DNA of 32,866 nt from Phytomonas francai (taxonomy: Eukaryota; Euglenozoa; Kinetoplastea; Trypanosomatida; Trypanosomatidae), in assembly GCA_001766655.1 (NCBI GenBank), contig MJCC01000029.1, positions 1 to 32,866 on the forward strand. Reading direction: 5' to 3'. Made by a program: the position numbers and the translations under genes. Below are positions 8,479-19,533 of the stretch, piece by piece (the stretch's first letter is position 1; each line of letters opens with the position of its first letter). Under the pieces are notes generated by a model. It ran no database searches. It was given only the letters and a program-made list of their open reading frames with translations, and was not told the DNA's origin.

Positions 8479-11400
8479 GGATGAGAGGGACCCCAACAGT
8501 ACCAAACGTCAGCGGGAAGTTGGAAGCAAGGAGTTCGGTACGCCAGCCCTGTACCGCTCCTTTGAGGAGCACATTACGAACGCGCAGAATGCCTTCCTGA
8601 AGGGCGATAACGCGTTGGCCGAGAGGGAGGCGACTTTGGCGCTACGGATTCGTCCGACGGCTCACCTTTTCGCGCTTTTAGCCGTCATCGCGGACTCGAA
8701 AGGGCAGTACGACCGCGCGAGTGATTTCCGGCTCCTGCAGGCCTTCCTCGCCCACGACGTGGTGCTCTGGGAGGAGCTCCTGCACGAGTTCCTCTCCGAG
8801 CAGCTCTACTACAAGTCCGTGGTTTGCCTCCAGCGGCTCTCCGCGATGGAGAGGTGCCCGCGGCGGTACCGCGGGCTGCAGCTCCAGCTCGCGGACCTGC
8901 TCATCGGCCTCGGCGAGATCCGCCGCGCGACGAACGTCCTGGTCCCGCTCTGGAATAGCAGCCGATGTCGGGACTTCGACGTCTTCGCCCTGCTTTCGTC
9001 CTTGTACTTCCAGCTCGGAAAGTGGTCCTCGCTGGAGGGGCTGATCACGAGCAGCCTCAAAAATACCTTTTGCGTGGAGATGCCGGTCGGGGATGCCGTC
9101 CCGCTCGCGGAGGTGAGCGCCGGCGGCGGCCAACGGGAAGATGTGGACCCCGGCTCTCCAAAAGAGGTCAAACGGAAGCGCGTGGCCAAGCGCGTGCGAT
9201 TCTTCAACGTCCCCGAGGATGCCGACAAAACGGAGGCGGAGGGGGGCGAGGACGCCAGCGTTTTGCCCCCTGAAAGCGTCCTCGCGGCGACGCCGGAGAC
9301 GCCGCGTGCGATCGACGACCCCGCGGCGGAGGACCTGGATCAGTTCGACTTCACCAGCCTCGCGGAGGATGCGCCTAATAAGGCGCCGAGTACTTTCACA
9401 CTCTCGAGCACGCCAGGGCCGGGGGTGGCGGAGCCCATACGAAGCCTTTACAGCGACCGCATCAACCTGAGCACGCTGGACGCGAAGCGGAACTTTTTGA
9501 TACTGATAAACGTTCACACGGAGCTTCTTAACGAGAGCGGGAAGTTTATGGAAACGGTGCAGGTGATGGAGTTCACCGCTGCGTGTCTGCACGTCCCGAT
9601 ATTGGAGTTACCGCCCGACCTTCTCGTGCGCTTGGGGACGGCCTACGCCTTTCTTGAAGATATGAAGCAGCCTTGCAAGGATGTGGTTTATTACCTGATC
9701 GATACGTGCCCCATGGACGCCTACGCCGATGTGCTTTTGGACATGGCGATGACTCTCCAAAAAACTGGGATGCACATGGAGGCTAGGATGATATTTGGGA
9801 GTTGCGTGCGCTACTACAACGACAGCCACCGACGCCTGACGGCGGATGTGCATCAGCTGGAGCAGGATATCGGGGCGGCTCAGGAGGGAGGAAAGGGCCG
9901 TGGGGGCGAAGCGATCCACACTGGACGGCTTCAGGCCTTGCATGAGCGCTTGAAAGAGGTGGAGACGGAGCTGCAGGAGGTTAAAACCGTCCTCGCGGCC
10001 GCGCACCACGGCCAGGCGCAGTGCAGTTTCTCGATTAGACGCATCAACGACGCCGAGCAGGAGGCGAAGGTGGCGCTGCTGTTTGAGCCGGACCACTTGC
10101 AGGCCCGCTTACTCCTCGGAAGGTTGTACTTCTATGAGAAAAAAGATCTAGAGGGGGCTGTGCAGATACTTAGCCCGAAGGAGACGGACCCGGCTTTGTG
10201 TCGTATCCAGCTATCGGCCCTTCTCACGCGCATCTTCTTCAAGTCCGGGCGGTACGTGGAGGTGATCGCGCTCAGGGTGTCGATGTTCGAGATCATCCTC
10301 TCGAGCGCCGAGGACGGCGACGCGATGTCGGTCGCGCCGGGCTCCTCGCGGCGGTCGTCCGCGCCCTTTCTCCTGCCGACGCTCTCGCGCGCGAGCTCCG
10401 CGATTATTCCGTCGGCGTCGGTGGCGGGGATGGTGCGGGGCCCGGGCGCGGCCGACGCCGCGAGCACCCGCCTTTCGGCCTCGCTCGCGGCGTCGATTCG
10501 GTGCGGGACTTCGGTGGCCCGTCAGCAGCTCGCGCGGCGGGACCGGGGGTCGCTGACGACGACGGTCTACGGCGCGTCCGCGGCGGCCTCGATCGCGGCC
10601 GGGTGGGGCCGCCAGGACGAGGAGGCGCGGCTGAAGGACAGCTCGACGATTTTCCGCTTCCACCGCAGGCGGCGGCCCGCGGGGGGGCCGCGGGGGGGGG
10701 GGGCGCAGGAGCCCGACGCGGGCCGGAAGCGGCGGCGCGTCGAGGAGGTCACCCAGCGCGACCCCCGAAGTTTCTGGGAGGCCCCTGCGGACGACGCGGA
10801 CGAGGAGGCGGACGAGGAGGCGCGCGAGGGCTCGGATGGCTCCCCGAAAAACGACGCGACGCGGGCGCGCCCGGCCGAGATGCCCAGCCTCGGCAACTTC
10901 ACCACCGTGGGGGAGAGGGAGCGGGATCTGTGCGAGCTGGAGGGCGGAGGAGCGGAGGGGGGGGGCTCGAGCGTCGGATGGGCTGCCGAGGACGTCGTTG
11001 AGGAGGTGGACCCGGCATCCTACGAGCTTCCCAGTTTAGAGGAGGTGAGTAAGCAATTCAGTGATCCGGCGATGGCGCAGCTGTTTTTAAAGGTGTCGTC
11101 TAATGAGGAACCCTCGACGAACGCGTTGTCGGGCGCATTACGTGCGGATGGTCGGGCGAATCTTTCGCGAAATTCGGCCCGCCTGGAGGGCGGCGGCGCC
11201 ACCGCCGCTGCCCCTGCCGCTGCCGTGGATCGCGTAACGGCGCGGGAAGCCATCGCGGCACTAGGCCGTGCGGAGTTTCTCGCGCTCGCAGTGTCCATCG
11301 TGGAGAGCTACAGCGCCCTTGGGAAGTTTTCGGAGGCCAAGGAGTTTGCCTCCGTCGCGCTGATTCGCTTTTCCAAAAAGAGGATTTTTGGGCAGATGGG

Positions 11401-12079
11401 GAATCCTTTAGAGAGACCACTTCGAATAGCAGTCCTGCGAGCGGCTTTGGCTGCCGGGGAAAGCGAGGACGCCTTTCGAGTCGGTTTCCGGCTCCTTCAG
11501 GAGGAAGGCCTTCCGGAGGAGTATAACGGAGTGGTCAAGCTAATGCATGGCGTTCTCAATCGTTGCGAGGATCGTTCCTCCATTCTCTACCGTGCCTTTC
11601 TGGAGAGCCGCTGCGATGTAGCCCATTTAGTCCTCTTGGCAAACCGCTATTACCAGACCCGTTCCTACACCCGCGTCCTGAACCTTTATCTGGTCGCCTT
11701 GGAGCGTCGGCCGAGGGATATTTTTCTCAATTTTATGGTCGGTCTCAACTACTTGCTGTGCAGCCACCAAAAGCGGGTGACACTGCGCGAGGAGTGCGTC
11801 TCGGCGGGTGTGTATTACCTTTCCCAATATCAAGCCCTCCTCGTTAGCCTTGACCCAAGTCGCACGGGCGAAGCCTTGTACAACTCTGCGCGTGCGCTGC
11901 AGTACCTGAGGTTGTATCACCTGTGTGCCCCGCTCTACGAACGCATCGTGCGCGACCTCTGTGTACCGGAGGAGTGCACCCTGGCGATTCAAAGGGCCGT
12001 CCGATTCAACCTCTACTTTCTCTATAGATGGGGATCTGGGAATCGTGAGTTGGCCCTGACAGCGTTACAGGGAACGTAA
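8465..12079 (+). CDS. TPR protein resembling TFIIIC subunit tau131/GTF3C3
   Basis: TFIIIC tau131 (yeast Tfc4, human GTF3C3) is the TPR scaffold that binds the A box side of Pol III genes and recruits TFIIIB. The open frame extends to a TTG at 8348, but the first in-frame ATG is at 8465, giving 1204 residues. N-terminal TPRs fit the family: a helix pair near residues 30-60, then RPTAHLFALLAVIADSKGQY and DVVLWEELLHEFLSEQLYYK. The C-terminus holds the most specific match, EALYNSARALQYLRLYHLC near residue 1137, followed by AIQRAVRFNLYFLYRW, which mirrors the QE-x-x-YN-x-x-R-x-x-H-x-x-GL segment and the terminal helices of GTF3C3. Two low-complexity inserts, at about residues 214-319 and 609-846, interrupt the TPR arrays; the second is very GC-rich and contains acidic runs. 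The family call rests on motif recall without an alignment. A general TPR scaffold is the alternative. Confidence 0.75.
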   Translation: MPYNEDERDPNSTKRQREVGSKEFGTPALYRSFEEHITNAQNAFLKGDNALAEREATLALRIRPTAHLFALLAVIADSKGQYDRASDFRLLQAFLAHDVVLWEELLHEFLSEQLYYKSVVCLQRLSAMERCPRRYRGLQLQLADLLIGLGEIRRATNVLVPLWNSSRCRDFDVFALLSSLYFQLGKWSSLEGLITSSLKNTFCVEMPVGDAVPLAEVSAGGGQREDVDPGSPKEVKRKRVAKRVRFFNVPEDADKTEAEGGEDASVLPPESVLAATPETPRAIDDPAAEDLDQFDFTSLAEDAPNKAPSTFTLSSTPGPGVAEPIRSLYSDRINLSTLDAKRNFLILINVHTELLNESGKFMETVQVMEFTAACLHVPILELPPDLLVRLGTAYAFLEDMKQPCKDVVYYLIDTCPMDAYADVLLDMAMTLQKTGMHMEARMIFGSCVRYYNDSHRRLTADVHQLEQDIGAAQEGGKGRGGEAIHTGRLQALHERLKEVETELQEVKTVLAAAHHGQAQCSFSIRRINDAEQEAKVALLFEPDHLQARLLLGRLYFYEKKDLEGAVQILSPKETDPALCRIQLSALLTRIFFKSGRYVEVIALRVSMFEIILSSAEDGDAMSVAPGSSRRSSAPFLLPTLSRASSAIIPSASVAGMVRGPGAADAASTRLSASLAASIRCGTSVARQQLARRDRGSLTTTVYGASAAASIAAGWGRQDEEARLKDSSTIFRFHRRRRPAGGPRGGGAQEPDAGRKRRRVEEVTQRDPRSFWEAPADDADEEADEEAREGSDGSPKNDATRARPAEMPSLGNFTTVGERERDLCELEGGGAEGGGSSVGWAAEDVVEEVDPASYELPSLEEVSKQFSDPAMAQLFLKVSSNEEPSTNALSGALRADGRANLSRNSARLEGGGATAAAPAAAVDRVTAREAIAALGRAEFLALAVSIVESYSALGKFSEAKEFASVALIRFSKKRIFGQMGNPLERPLRIAVLRAALAAGESEDAFRVGFRLLQEEGLPEEYNGVVKLMHGVLNRCEDRSSILYRAFLESRCDVAHLVLLANRYYQTRSYTRVLNLYLVALERRPRDIFLNFMVGLNYLLCSHQKRVTLREECVSAGVYYLSQYQALLVSLDPSRTGEALYNSARALQYLRLYHLCAPLYERIVRDLCVPEECTLAIQRAVRFNLYFLYRWGSGNRELALTALQGT
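10240..10990 (+). other. GC-rich coding island inside the TFIIIC-like gene
   Basis: In the codons from 10382 to 10441, 18 of 20 end in G or C by hand count, against 14 of 20 at 9482-9541 in the same gene. The island covers a low-complexity insert with long G runs near 10680-10703 that may be prone to sequencing errors. A smaller island spans about 8700-9050. Confidence 0.6.
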
Positions 12080-13022
12080 ATAATGATAGAGTGGGCACCG
12101 GTACCATCGAGACTTTCCTTCCTTCTTGTTGCATTTATAGAGCTTCGTTGTTTGGAGGGTGGGAAAAAAATGACAAGTGTATAAATAAACGAAAAAGTAT
12201 GAGTTAAGCTTTTCCACTGCGATTAATGATATGTATCATTAATACCACTTTTTTTTTTTCATTATCTTGCTTTATTGTGAATAGACGCACCTTTTTTTTA
12301 CTCTCCTTGAAGGTGTGAAAATTTTGCACTACAAAACATTGACGAGGAAATACCAATACATCTTCATGATGTTCTTTTTTCTGTTCCGTACTTCTACTTG
12401 CTTTGTCTACATTATTCTTCACTTTGTTTCCTTTCCTTTCGTTTTTTTTTTTGGATGCTTTAGATACCTAAGTGTAATCAAAGATCGAATTTCTATATTT
12501 GATTTCGATAGTTTAAACCTTAGCCTAGAGTAGCATATCTTTTATTAATTCTTTTTTTGTACATTCCTTATTAACAGACCAACGGCTTGTCATCAGAGAT
12601 TTCTTATTGTAATAGTTAGTTTCAATTTCCAAGCTGAAGAAGGAATTTTTTTATTATCTTCACAGAATATTGAGGAGAACATTTAGCATCTTCTAAATAT
12701 CTAGTATTTTTCCTTTTGAGGGTGACCCTTTTTTTTTTTTAGGTGCTTTCGTAATTTAGAGAGGAGAGTGATACAAATCTCAATATATAATTGCAAACTT
12801 AACTACTATATGTATATAAATATAAATATATATATATATTAATTTGCGAGATTTAAAAGCTCCTAATCCTGCTCGACAGTGTTTCCTCTCTTTGTTCTTG
12901 CGTGCAAAAGTGCTTTTTGATTGTACCTTCAACGTTTATATATAAAAAAAATACACTATTTTCAGCAGCAGTAGAGACATCCACGTAGGAAGGTTATTAC
13001 GCATTCCTTTGCGTTTTTTCCA
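12080..13022. other. AT-rich spacer
   Basis: No gene seen. It has T runs, a TA-rich repeat at about 12809-12839, and a pyrimidine tract at 12882-12899 followed by AG at 12909-12910, the likely splice acceptor for the membrane protein gene 113 bases downstream. Confidence 0.65.
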
Positions 13023-16000
13023 ATGGAAAATACTATTTTCGATGAAAAATCTGCTGCAAACTCTTATGAGAAAGATAAGCAGGAGCATCATGAGAATACC
13101 GGTTTGTATGACAACGCGCAGGGAGGAGCTTCAATTTTTGGCACCTCTGCCCCCATGCCTGATGCACCTTTACTTGGTTCAACTGCTCTTCCATCTGAAA
13201 AGGATAAGCTTAGAGCGGAGAAATTTTTGATGAGCCATGAGAAGACACCACCGACACTCACCGATGAGATCAAGGTTGCCTACGCTTCTGACAAAAAACC
13301 CGAGTTTAAGAACCCCAGCGCCAAGGGTGAACCTTTGATAAAGGGGGAAGAGACATTTGTTCCCCGTCCTGAGCGTCTCTATGCCGAGGATGTCGCCTTG
13401 AAACCGGATCGCAAAGAGATGCATACGGATCCGACGGCAAAAGTGGAAAATATGCTCAGCGGTGCCCAGGCGCTACATGGAAAAGGTGCCGGTCCCGTCC
13501 CGCTGAGCAGTACTTTTAAACCCTCATTTGCCAAACCGAGGAGCCCCACAAATCAGGCCCGACTTCCACACCCCAACGTCAGGGGCGGTCATTCATACAC
13601 GGAGCGTCCTTTTCAACCACCAGACCCGATCCCCGCGAAGGCCGCCGTGAGCGACACCGAGAAGGGCCGCGCTGCGGCACGCAGTCCTGTAGACATCCGC
13701 CACGGAGTCATTTACAGCAGCGAGCACCTCTCGGATCTAGAGTCGTATGGCCAAGTCCCGGGAAGGCAGAGCAGCAGAGGTGCTTACAACAAACACGAAA
13801 GATCATTGGAGAAACAATTTGATTCAGATCCGCAGGGCTCACCGAATGCAGCGGGCTTTTCATCCTCTCATTTGAAAAGGGGTTTGAGGGACGGAAGGGG
13901 CTTAGGCATGACTCTTCATGCTGTGGATCATCAGCCGTCTCGTAGGTCGATTTCCCCTTCTGGGTTCTCCCTACGTCAGGGCTACAACAACTCTGGCAAC
14001 GGGCACGGCTCTCTGAAGTCTACCCGCTTGGTTGAATTCCCTGCGCCAAGGGGCGGGTGGATGCACGCCCGGGATCCCTCCTCGCTGCCGACGAGCCCGA
14101 ACACCCAGCGGCCGCAGTGGATGAACGCCGTGGAGTGGATGAACCGGAAAAACGACCAGGGGGACAGCGATCTCTTCGACCAGGCACTCCCGATCGACCA
14201 TGGCAGGCTGGGGATGCAGCTTCGGCGCGCCGGGAAGCAGGGCCTGCTCACCGCCTCCCAGCTCCGCGCGCTGGAGGAGATCTCGGCGCCCGGCGGCGTG
14301 CTCTCCGAGCACTCGGTGGGGCCGCCCCGCGCGCGCCGTGCGCCGCTCATCGCGCAGGAGGTCGTCGTGGACGGCGCCGTCGTCCCCGGCCCCGGGCGCG
14401 GGGGCCCGCGGCGCGCCTTCCCGGGCTNNNNNNNNNNNNNNNNNNNNNNNNNNNNNNNNNNNNNNNNNNNNNNNNNNNNNNNNNNNNNNNNNNNNNNNNN
14501 NNNNNNNNNNNNNNNNNNNNNNNNNNNNNNNNNNNNNNNNNNNNNNNNNNNNNNNNNNNNNNNNNNNNNNNNNNNNNNNNNNNNNNNNNNNNNNNNNNNN
14601 NNNNNNNNNNNNNNNNNNNNNNNNNNNNNNNNNNNNNNNNNNNNNNNNNNNNNNNNNNNNNNNNNNNNNNNNNNNNNNNNNNNNNNNNNNNNNNNNNNNN
14701 NNNNNNNNNNNNTGGTGGGGGTGATGCTGGGGGTGGTGGGGGTGATGACGGCTCGAACAAGAAGAAGACCCCGCAGCGACGCGATAAGTCGAAAGCGACG
14801 TCGGTGAGCAGGTCTAAAAAGATTTTGAATGACAGGGAAGAGAATCATGAGCAAAACTTTCGGAAGTTTGACATCAACGTCCTTCATTCGATCCCGTGGG
14901 ATAAGCGGCAGCAGATCCCCACCAACGGTTTCGGGACGAAGTTTTTCTCCATCCTATCCTCCCCCCGTTTCTGGGAGAAGATCGACTGGACGATACGCTC
15001 CTCGTTGCTTACGGTCCTTCCCACCATGGTACTTTGTCTCGAGGAAGCGACGCGCCATATTGTGCCGGACGGGTTTGCCTCTATCTTGCCGTTTACAGCC
15101 TTTTGGATTAGCATGCCCACCTTTGGCTCCGGTCTTCGAGAGCTTTTCATCGCCTTGAAAGGCTTTACTTGCGGGGTGCTTGTGGCCGGATTGATTATCA
15201 CCATGAAACCGAATCCCGATTGGGTTACTATCATGGCCATGGCCCTTGCCATCTTGTTCTCCTCCTTCATTTCGGAAGAGACGAAAAAAACGGTCGCATA
15301 CACGGTCTCTAGTATCATGATGCAGTACATGATCGATAAAACTGGTACCGATTACATGTATTGTCTTCATTATTATTTGACCATAATTATCGCGTTAGGT
15401 TTTGGTACGGCGGCTTTCTTAATTCCTTTCATCCGCTGGTCCAGTGGGAATGCGAAGCATTACATGGTGGCACTTGGAAATGTGTTGAGCATTGAAGTGC
15501 AGGGGGTTTGTAGCAGCTTCTGGACTCGAACGACCTTTGAGCGCGACCTCAACATGATGCGTTTGCGGCAGCTCCGCACAACCGCTGAGAAATGTATTGC
15601 AAAAATAGAGGTCTCCATGAGCGAGTCTGACTATGAACCTCTTTTTGGCGACTTTCGCTCGAAGATGCGGGTGCGTTTTGCGTTTTGCAAGAGGATACAC
15701 GCTATCCTTGGCTCTATGATACAAGTTATTGAGCTTATTGTTGAAAAACCGTCTCTCGTGGCTACCCCCACGTGCTTGGAGTATGGCGCGGCGATCGAAG
15801 ACAATCTGGCGTATATTACTTCTTCCATCGATAGCATGATTCTTAAAATTGTTGATACAAACCGTAGTGTTGATGCCGAGGTCGAATTTTTTCGTGAAGT
15901 GCACGCGAATTTTCAGGAATCGCTCTCCCGTGCCCGTGAGGATGTGATTTTAAGCAATGAAAACTACGAAACAGACCAGTCGGACGTGTTTTTAGGGTTC

Positions 16001-18820
16001 TTCATGTTTAGTGTGGATCAACTGTGTGAGGCAGTTGGGACCTTCGCCGAGGACCCATCTCCGGTCAACAGTATTATCTACATGCTCCTTTTCCCCGTCA
16101 GAGATGTAGAGAGCGTTATAAAAACATTCAAAACGCTTTTTATGACACTTGCGTACAACAAAACCATCACCCGCCGCCTTAAGGAGGCGATAAAGCTCAC
16201 CCTTTGTATGGTTGTCCCCGTTATATTTCAAATCTACGTGATGGCCAACAACCCTACCAGCGCCGTCGCCGGCGCCTCTATCATCGCGTTGATTTACAAT
16301 CCAACCGGGTCGGCGAGTTTCCACTACGCCACTGGGCGTTTGCAGGGAACCGTTCTGGGTTCAATAGCTGCGTATATGAGTGCCGAGATCGCGAACGGAC
16401 AGCTGATAATACTGTACGTGATGGTATTTGTTTTGAGCTTTATCGGCGGGTTCGTGCAGGCCGCCCCGGAATATTATGCTCTCGGTAACGCGATCGTGAG
16501 TAGTACCATTTCGGTGATCACGCAGTACACGAATAGTGAGGCTGCTATGACGCGTATTAACCAAAATTGTTTCGCTATCGTGTTTTATTTCATCATTGCG
16601 TGCACGCTATGGCCAATGCGTGGGATCACGAAGATAAGGATTGACCTTGACGTGAGCTTGCGTTGTTTCCGCGAGTCTTCCACACGATTGCTGTGCAACT
16701 TGGACATGCCATATGACTTCTCTGAGGTCGTCGCGGATGTTACTGCGCTGCTTGAGGAAATATCCTCTAAGATTGATTCACAACTCGCCCTCATCCCGGG
16801 CGCGATTGAGGAGCCAAGCCTGAGCTCCGCCGAGTTCCCTGAAGAGGCCTGGCGGCAGGTCATCCAGAACGAGAAGAAGCTCCACTCGGCGCTCAGCATG
16901 ATGCGCCTTGCGTACACGATCTTCATGTCGAGTAGCCCCACCACCGAGACGTCGCTTTCTGTTCACTGGGTTGCACTGCATCGTATCGCGCCGCACGCGA
17001 AGGACCTGTCGGACCTGATTTTCTCCGCGGTAGATTTGCATTTGATGATCTTCTCGAAATCCGTGGCCGTTCCGACCAGCCACTTCACGCGACTTCGCAC
17101 GTCCATGATCGAGACCTACGAGGCGATCCTCAACATCTACATCGAGACCATTCAGTACGGGGCGCGAGAGACAGAGGATAATTCGCGTGACACGTCTTCT
17201 GGAATGGGCTCCGAGTACTCGGAAAGCGTGAGCCACTCAAGTAAGGATGGCGGCGGTGGGGATGGGAGCCCGCCAAGGTCCTTGTTAGGGGTTACGAATC
17301 CTGCAAACGGCGGGGCTTCTCTCGAAACGGGGGGCCCGGACGCTTCTGGCGCTCACGGGGCTCCCGCGGATGGGGCGAACCACAAAGACGGCAAGAACAG
17401 TCGCACGCACCACGACGGCCACAGCGCCAGCAGCGTGGCCGAGGACGCGTCAGAGCACACGGCCACAAGGCACAAAAAGAAGGGCTACATTTCCTACAAG
17501 CCAACGAGCGAGGAGCTCCGCATGATGCGCAACTTCGTTTCCGGGGCAAGCTTTGCCTCTCCGCAGGCGAATTCGAACGCGCTCTCGAGCACCGTGGTGG
17601 GGTTGCACACGAACTCGTCGTTCACCAAAGCCGCGGAGGGCGAGCCTTCGCGCGTGCTCACGGTGAGCAATGACGTCAAGGTGATGGCGCTGACAGGGTT
17701 CGACGATAACATGATAGAACGGCTGCGCAAAAAGCACGGCATCGCGATCGCCAAGGATGGATCGGATGATAAGAAAGGAACCACCGCTTTGGCTGATTCA
17801 TTCGTCCAGAACAAGTCCAGGGGAGACCTCGACGATACTCGAGGGGGACCGCTCAACATGTTCGACAACAACGCCTCCTTCAGAAAACCTCACATGGGTA
17901 GCTTCTTCGTCAAGATGGATGGGGACTTGGATAGACCGAACGATTCGAGGAGGTTTGAGCAAAGCATGAATGATTCACATCGATCCAGGGATAGGGGTGA
18001 GGATAGGCCACCCGTGAAGGTGGCGGAGGGTGCCAAAGCTTCGCAGAGTAGCATGCGTGTGACGGCAGGCGGCGTGCTGAGCGATGCCGCGCAGGGTAGC
18101 GAGCAAACGAAGGAAGTTCGCGGGGATGACGACCCCGCTGGCAACCCCGATGCCCAACCAATACCCCCTCATCTGCCCACCCTGAGTCTCGAGACGGCCG
18201 AAGGAGAGGGGGAGAGCCACGTGGCAGAGGGACCCCCTGCCGAAGCTGAAGGGGCGGGGTCGAACAGTAATGTTCTCGCCGCGTCTAATCCATCCTCCCT
18301 TCCCGAAGGGGGGGCAATAAATACTCTCTCAGGGGCTCTTCCGAAGAGCGACAATCCCAGTCCGAATGTAGGAGCGCTGGGCGCGCATCAGAAGATGACG
18401 GAGGGAAAGGAACAGAATCTCCCTAATGCTATCGGGGACAAGCCGGCAGGCAAGGCAACTGGAAGTCTCGACGACCGTTCGATCTGTACAGAGAAGAAGA
18501 ACAGCTCAAACAATCCGCGCACTGAAAGGGGTATCCTTATCTCGACTCTGGATGGACTGGTTATTGGCGGAGGGGATCTATCGAATAAATTTAGAGAGGG
18601 ACACAATGAGAAACTTACTGATCCAGGTTCATACGATCCAGGGGACAAAGACAGTCCCCTATTCGACCCCGAAAAGGGTATTTGTGTTCTTACAAATCGC
18701 GATATTCATAGTATGGAGGCTTTTTTGTTTGGAATTCGTGCTATTGTAACTTATATGAATGAGCTTCAAAATTCTTTGATTCAGATACAGCACGAGAACG
18801 AACTTGCAAGGAAGTTATGA
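13023..18820 (+). CDS. FUSC/ArAE-like multi-pass membrane protein, split by an assembly gap
   Basis: Fusaric-acid-resistance (FUSC) and aromatic acid exporter proteins have two blocks of about six membrane helices joined by soluble parts; eukaryotic relatives include Bre4-like proteins. Here block one lies at about 14960-15440 and block two at about 16170-16640, the second holding the typical GRLQGTVLGSIAAYM segment. Between them is a helical cytosolic stretch of about 240 residues. The N-terminal 468 residues before the gap are polar and probably disordered. The tail from about 17160 is disordered (Gly, Ser, His and Lys-rich) and ends in a helix at about 18700-18815. Codons before the gap start at positions divisible by 3, while the downstream frame is shifted, so the true gap cannot be exactly 285 bases. 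One gene is favoured because the downstream frame has no suitable start after the gap. The substrate is unknown. Confidence 0.75.
14428..14712. other. Assembly gap (285 N)
   Basis: The run of N lies in a GC-rich coding island, next to a G-rich repeat at 14713-14750 that encodes Gly and Asp. For one continuous reading frame the real length should be 1 more than a multiple of 3, so the N count is an estimate or one edge carries an indel. Confidence 0.95.
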
Positions 18821-19518
18821 AGTAAGAAAATGTTTGATGACCTAAACATTTTTAATTTATCTATTCTTTTTTTCCCTCAATTACTTGTACTACTAACATT
18901 TTTTTAAATTTATTTCTGTGGAGAAAAAGGTAAAGTTGATACATTACTGATTTATAAAAAATTTCCAAGGATTTAATGGTTTATTTCCCTACCTTTTGCG
19001 CAAATTTGGAAAAAGTATGATATAGAATAAGTTTATGAATATACAACGTATACAAATCCTTGACCTGTATTACGAATAAAAGCAGCAAATGCTTCACTTT
19101 TTAAATACATATTTTAACTTTTCTTTAACCTCTGTAGATTTTTTTTTCTAAATCTAATGTGTTAATAGGAACAAACGAAGCCATCTGATACTTATTTCTC
19201 CTTACTTATTTATCAATTACTCGTTTTGTTAACTGATATTAAGTTTTGTAGGCTTACAAATCACAAGACAATGCTCATTCGCTAGAATCCTTAGAGCTTC
19301 GTATCCTTAGCGGAAGTTAGAGCCTATAAAAGACTAGAAAGTGGATCAGGGCTCCACTCGTTAAAGTAATACATTCCTTTTATAGTTTAATCTATACTTT
19401 TGAGTATAAAGTTCTTTGAGTGTGGGTTTACAAAGATGTCACACGTGATCGGCCATATATCATTGTGTCTTTAATTATAGTTGCGGTACGCAAACCACAG
19501 ACACTGCAGAGGAGAAAA

Positions 19519-19533
19519 GGGGGGGGGGGGGGG
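19519..19533 (+). repeat. G homopolymer of 15
   Basis: Uninterrupted G run in the spacer; the length may be unreliable in the assembly. Confidence 0.9.

Noticed and set aside
10198..11001. Long frames in other phases inside GC islands (also 20985-22430 minus, 21290-22234, 24254-25312, 24343-25224 minus)
   Set aside because: High GC removes stop codons in all frames; the annotated frames alone carry TPR or heptad patterns.
12315..12533. 72-residue hydrophobic frame in the spacer
   Set aside because: Starts with GTG and consists of T-run-encoded Phe.
14428..14820. Two separate genes on either side of the N run
   Set aside because: The downstream frame has no plausible start codon before its first membrane helix, both edges are coding-like, and the gap is short for an intergenic spacer.
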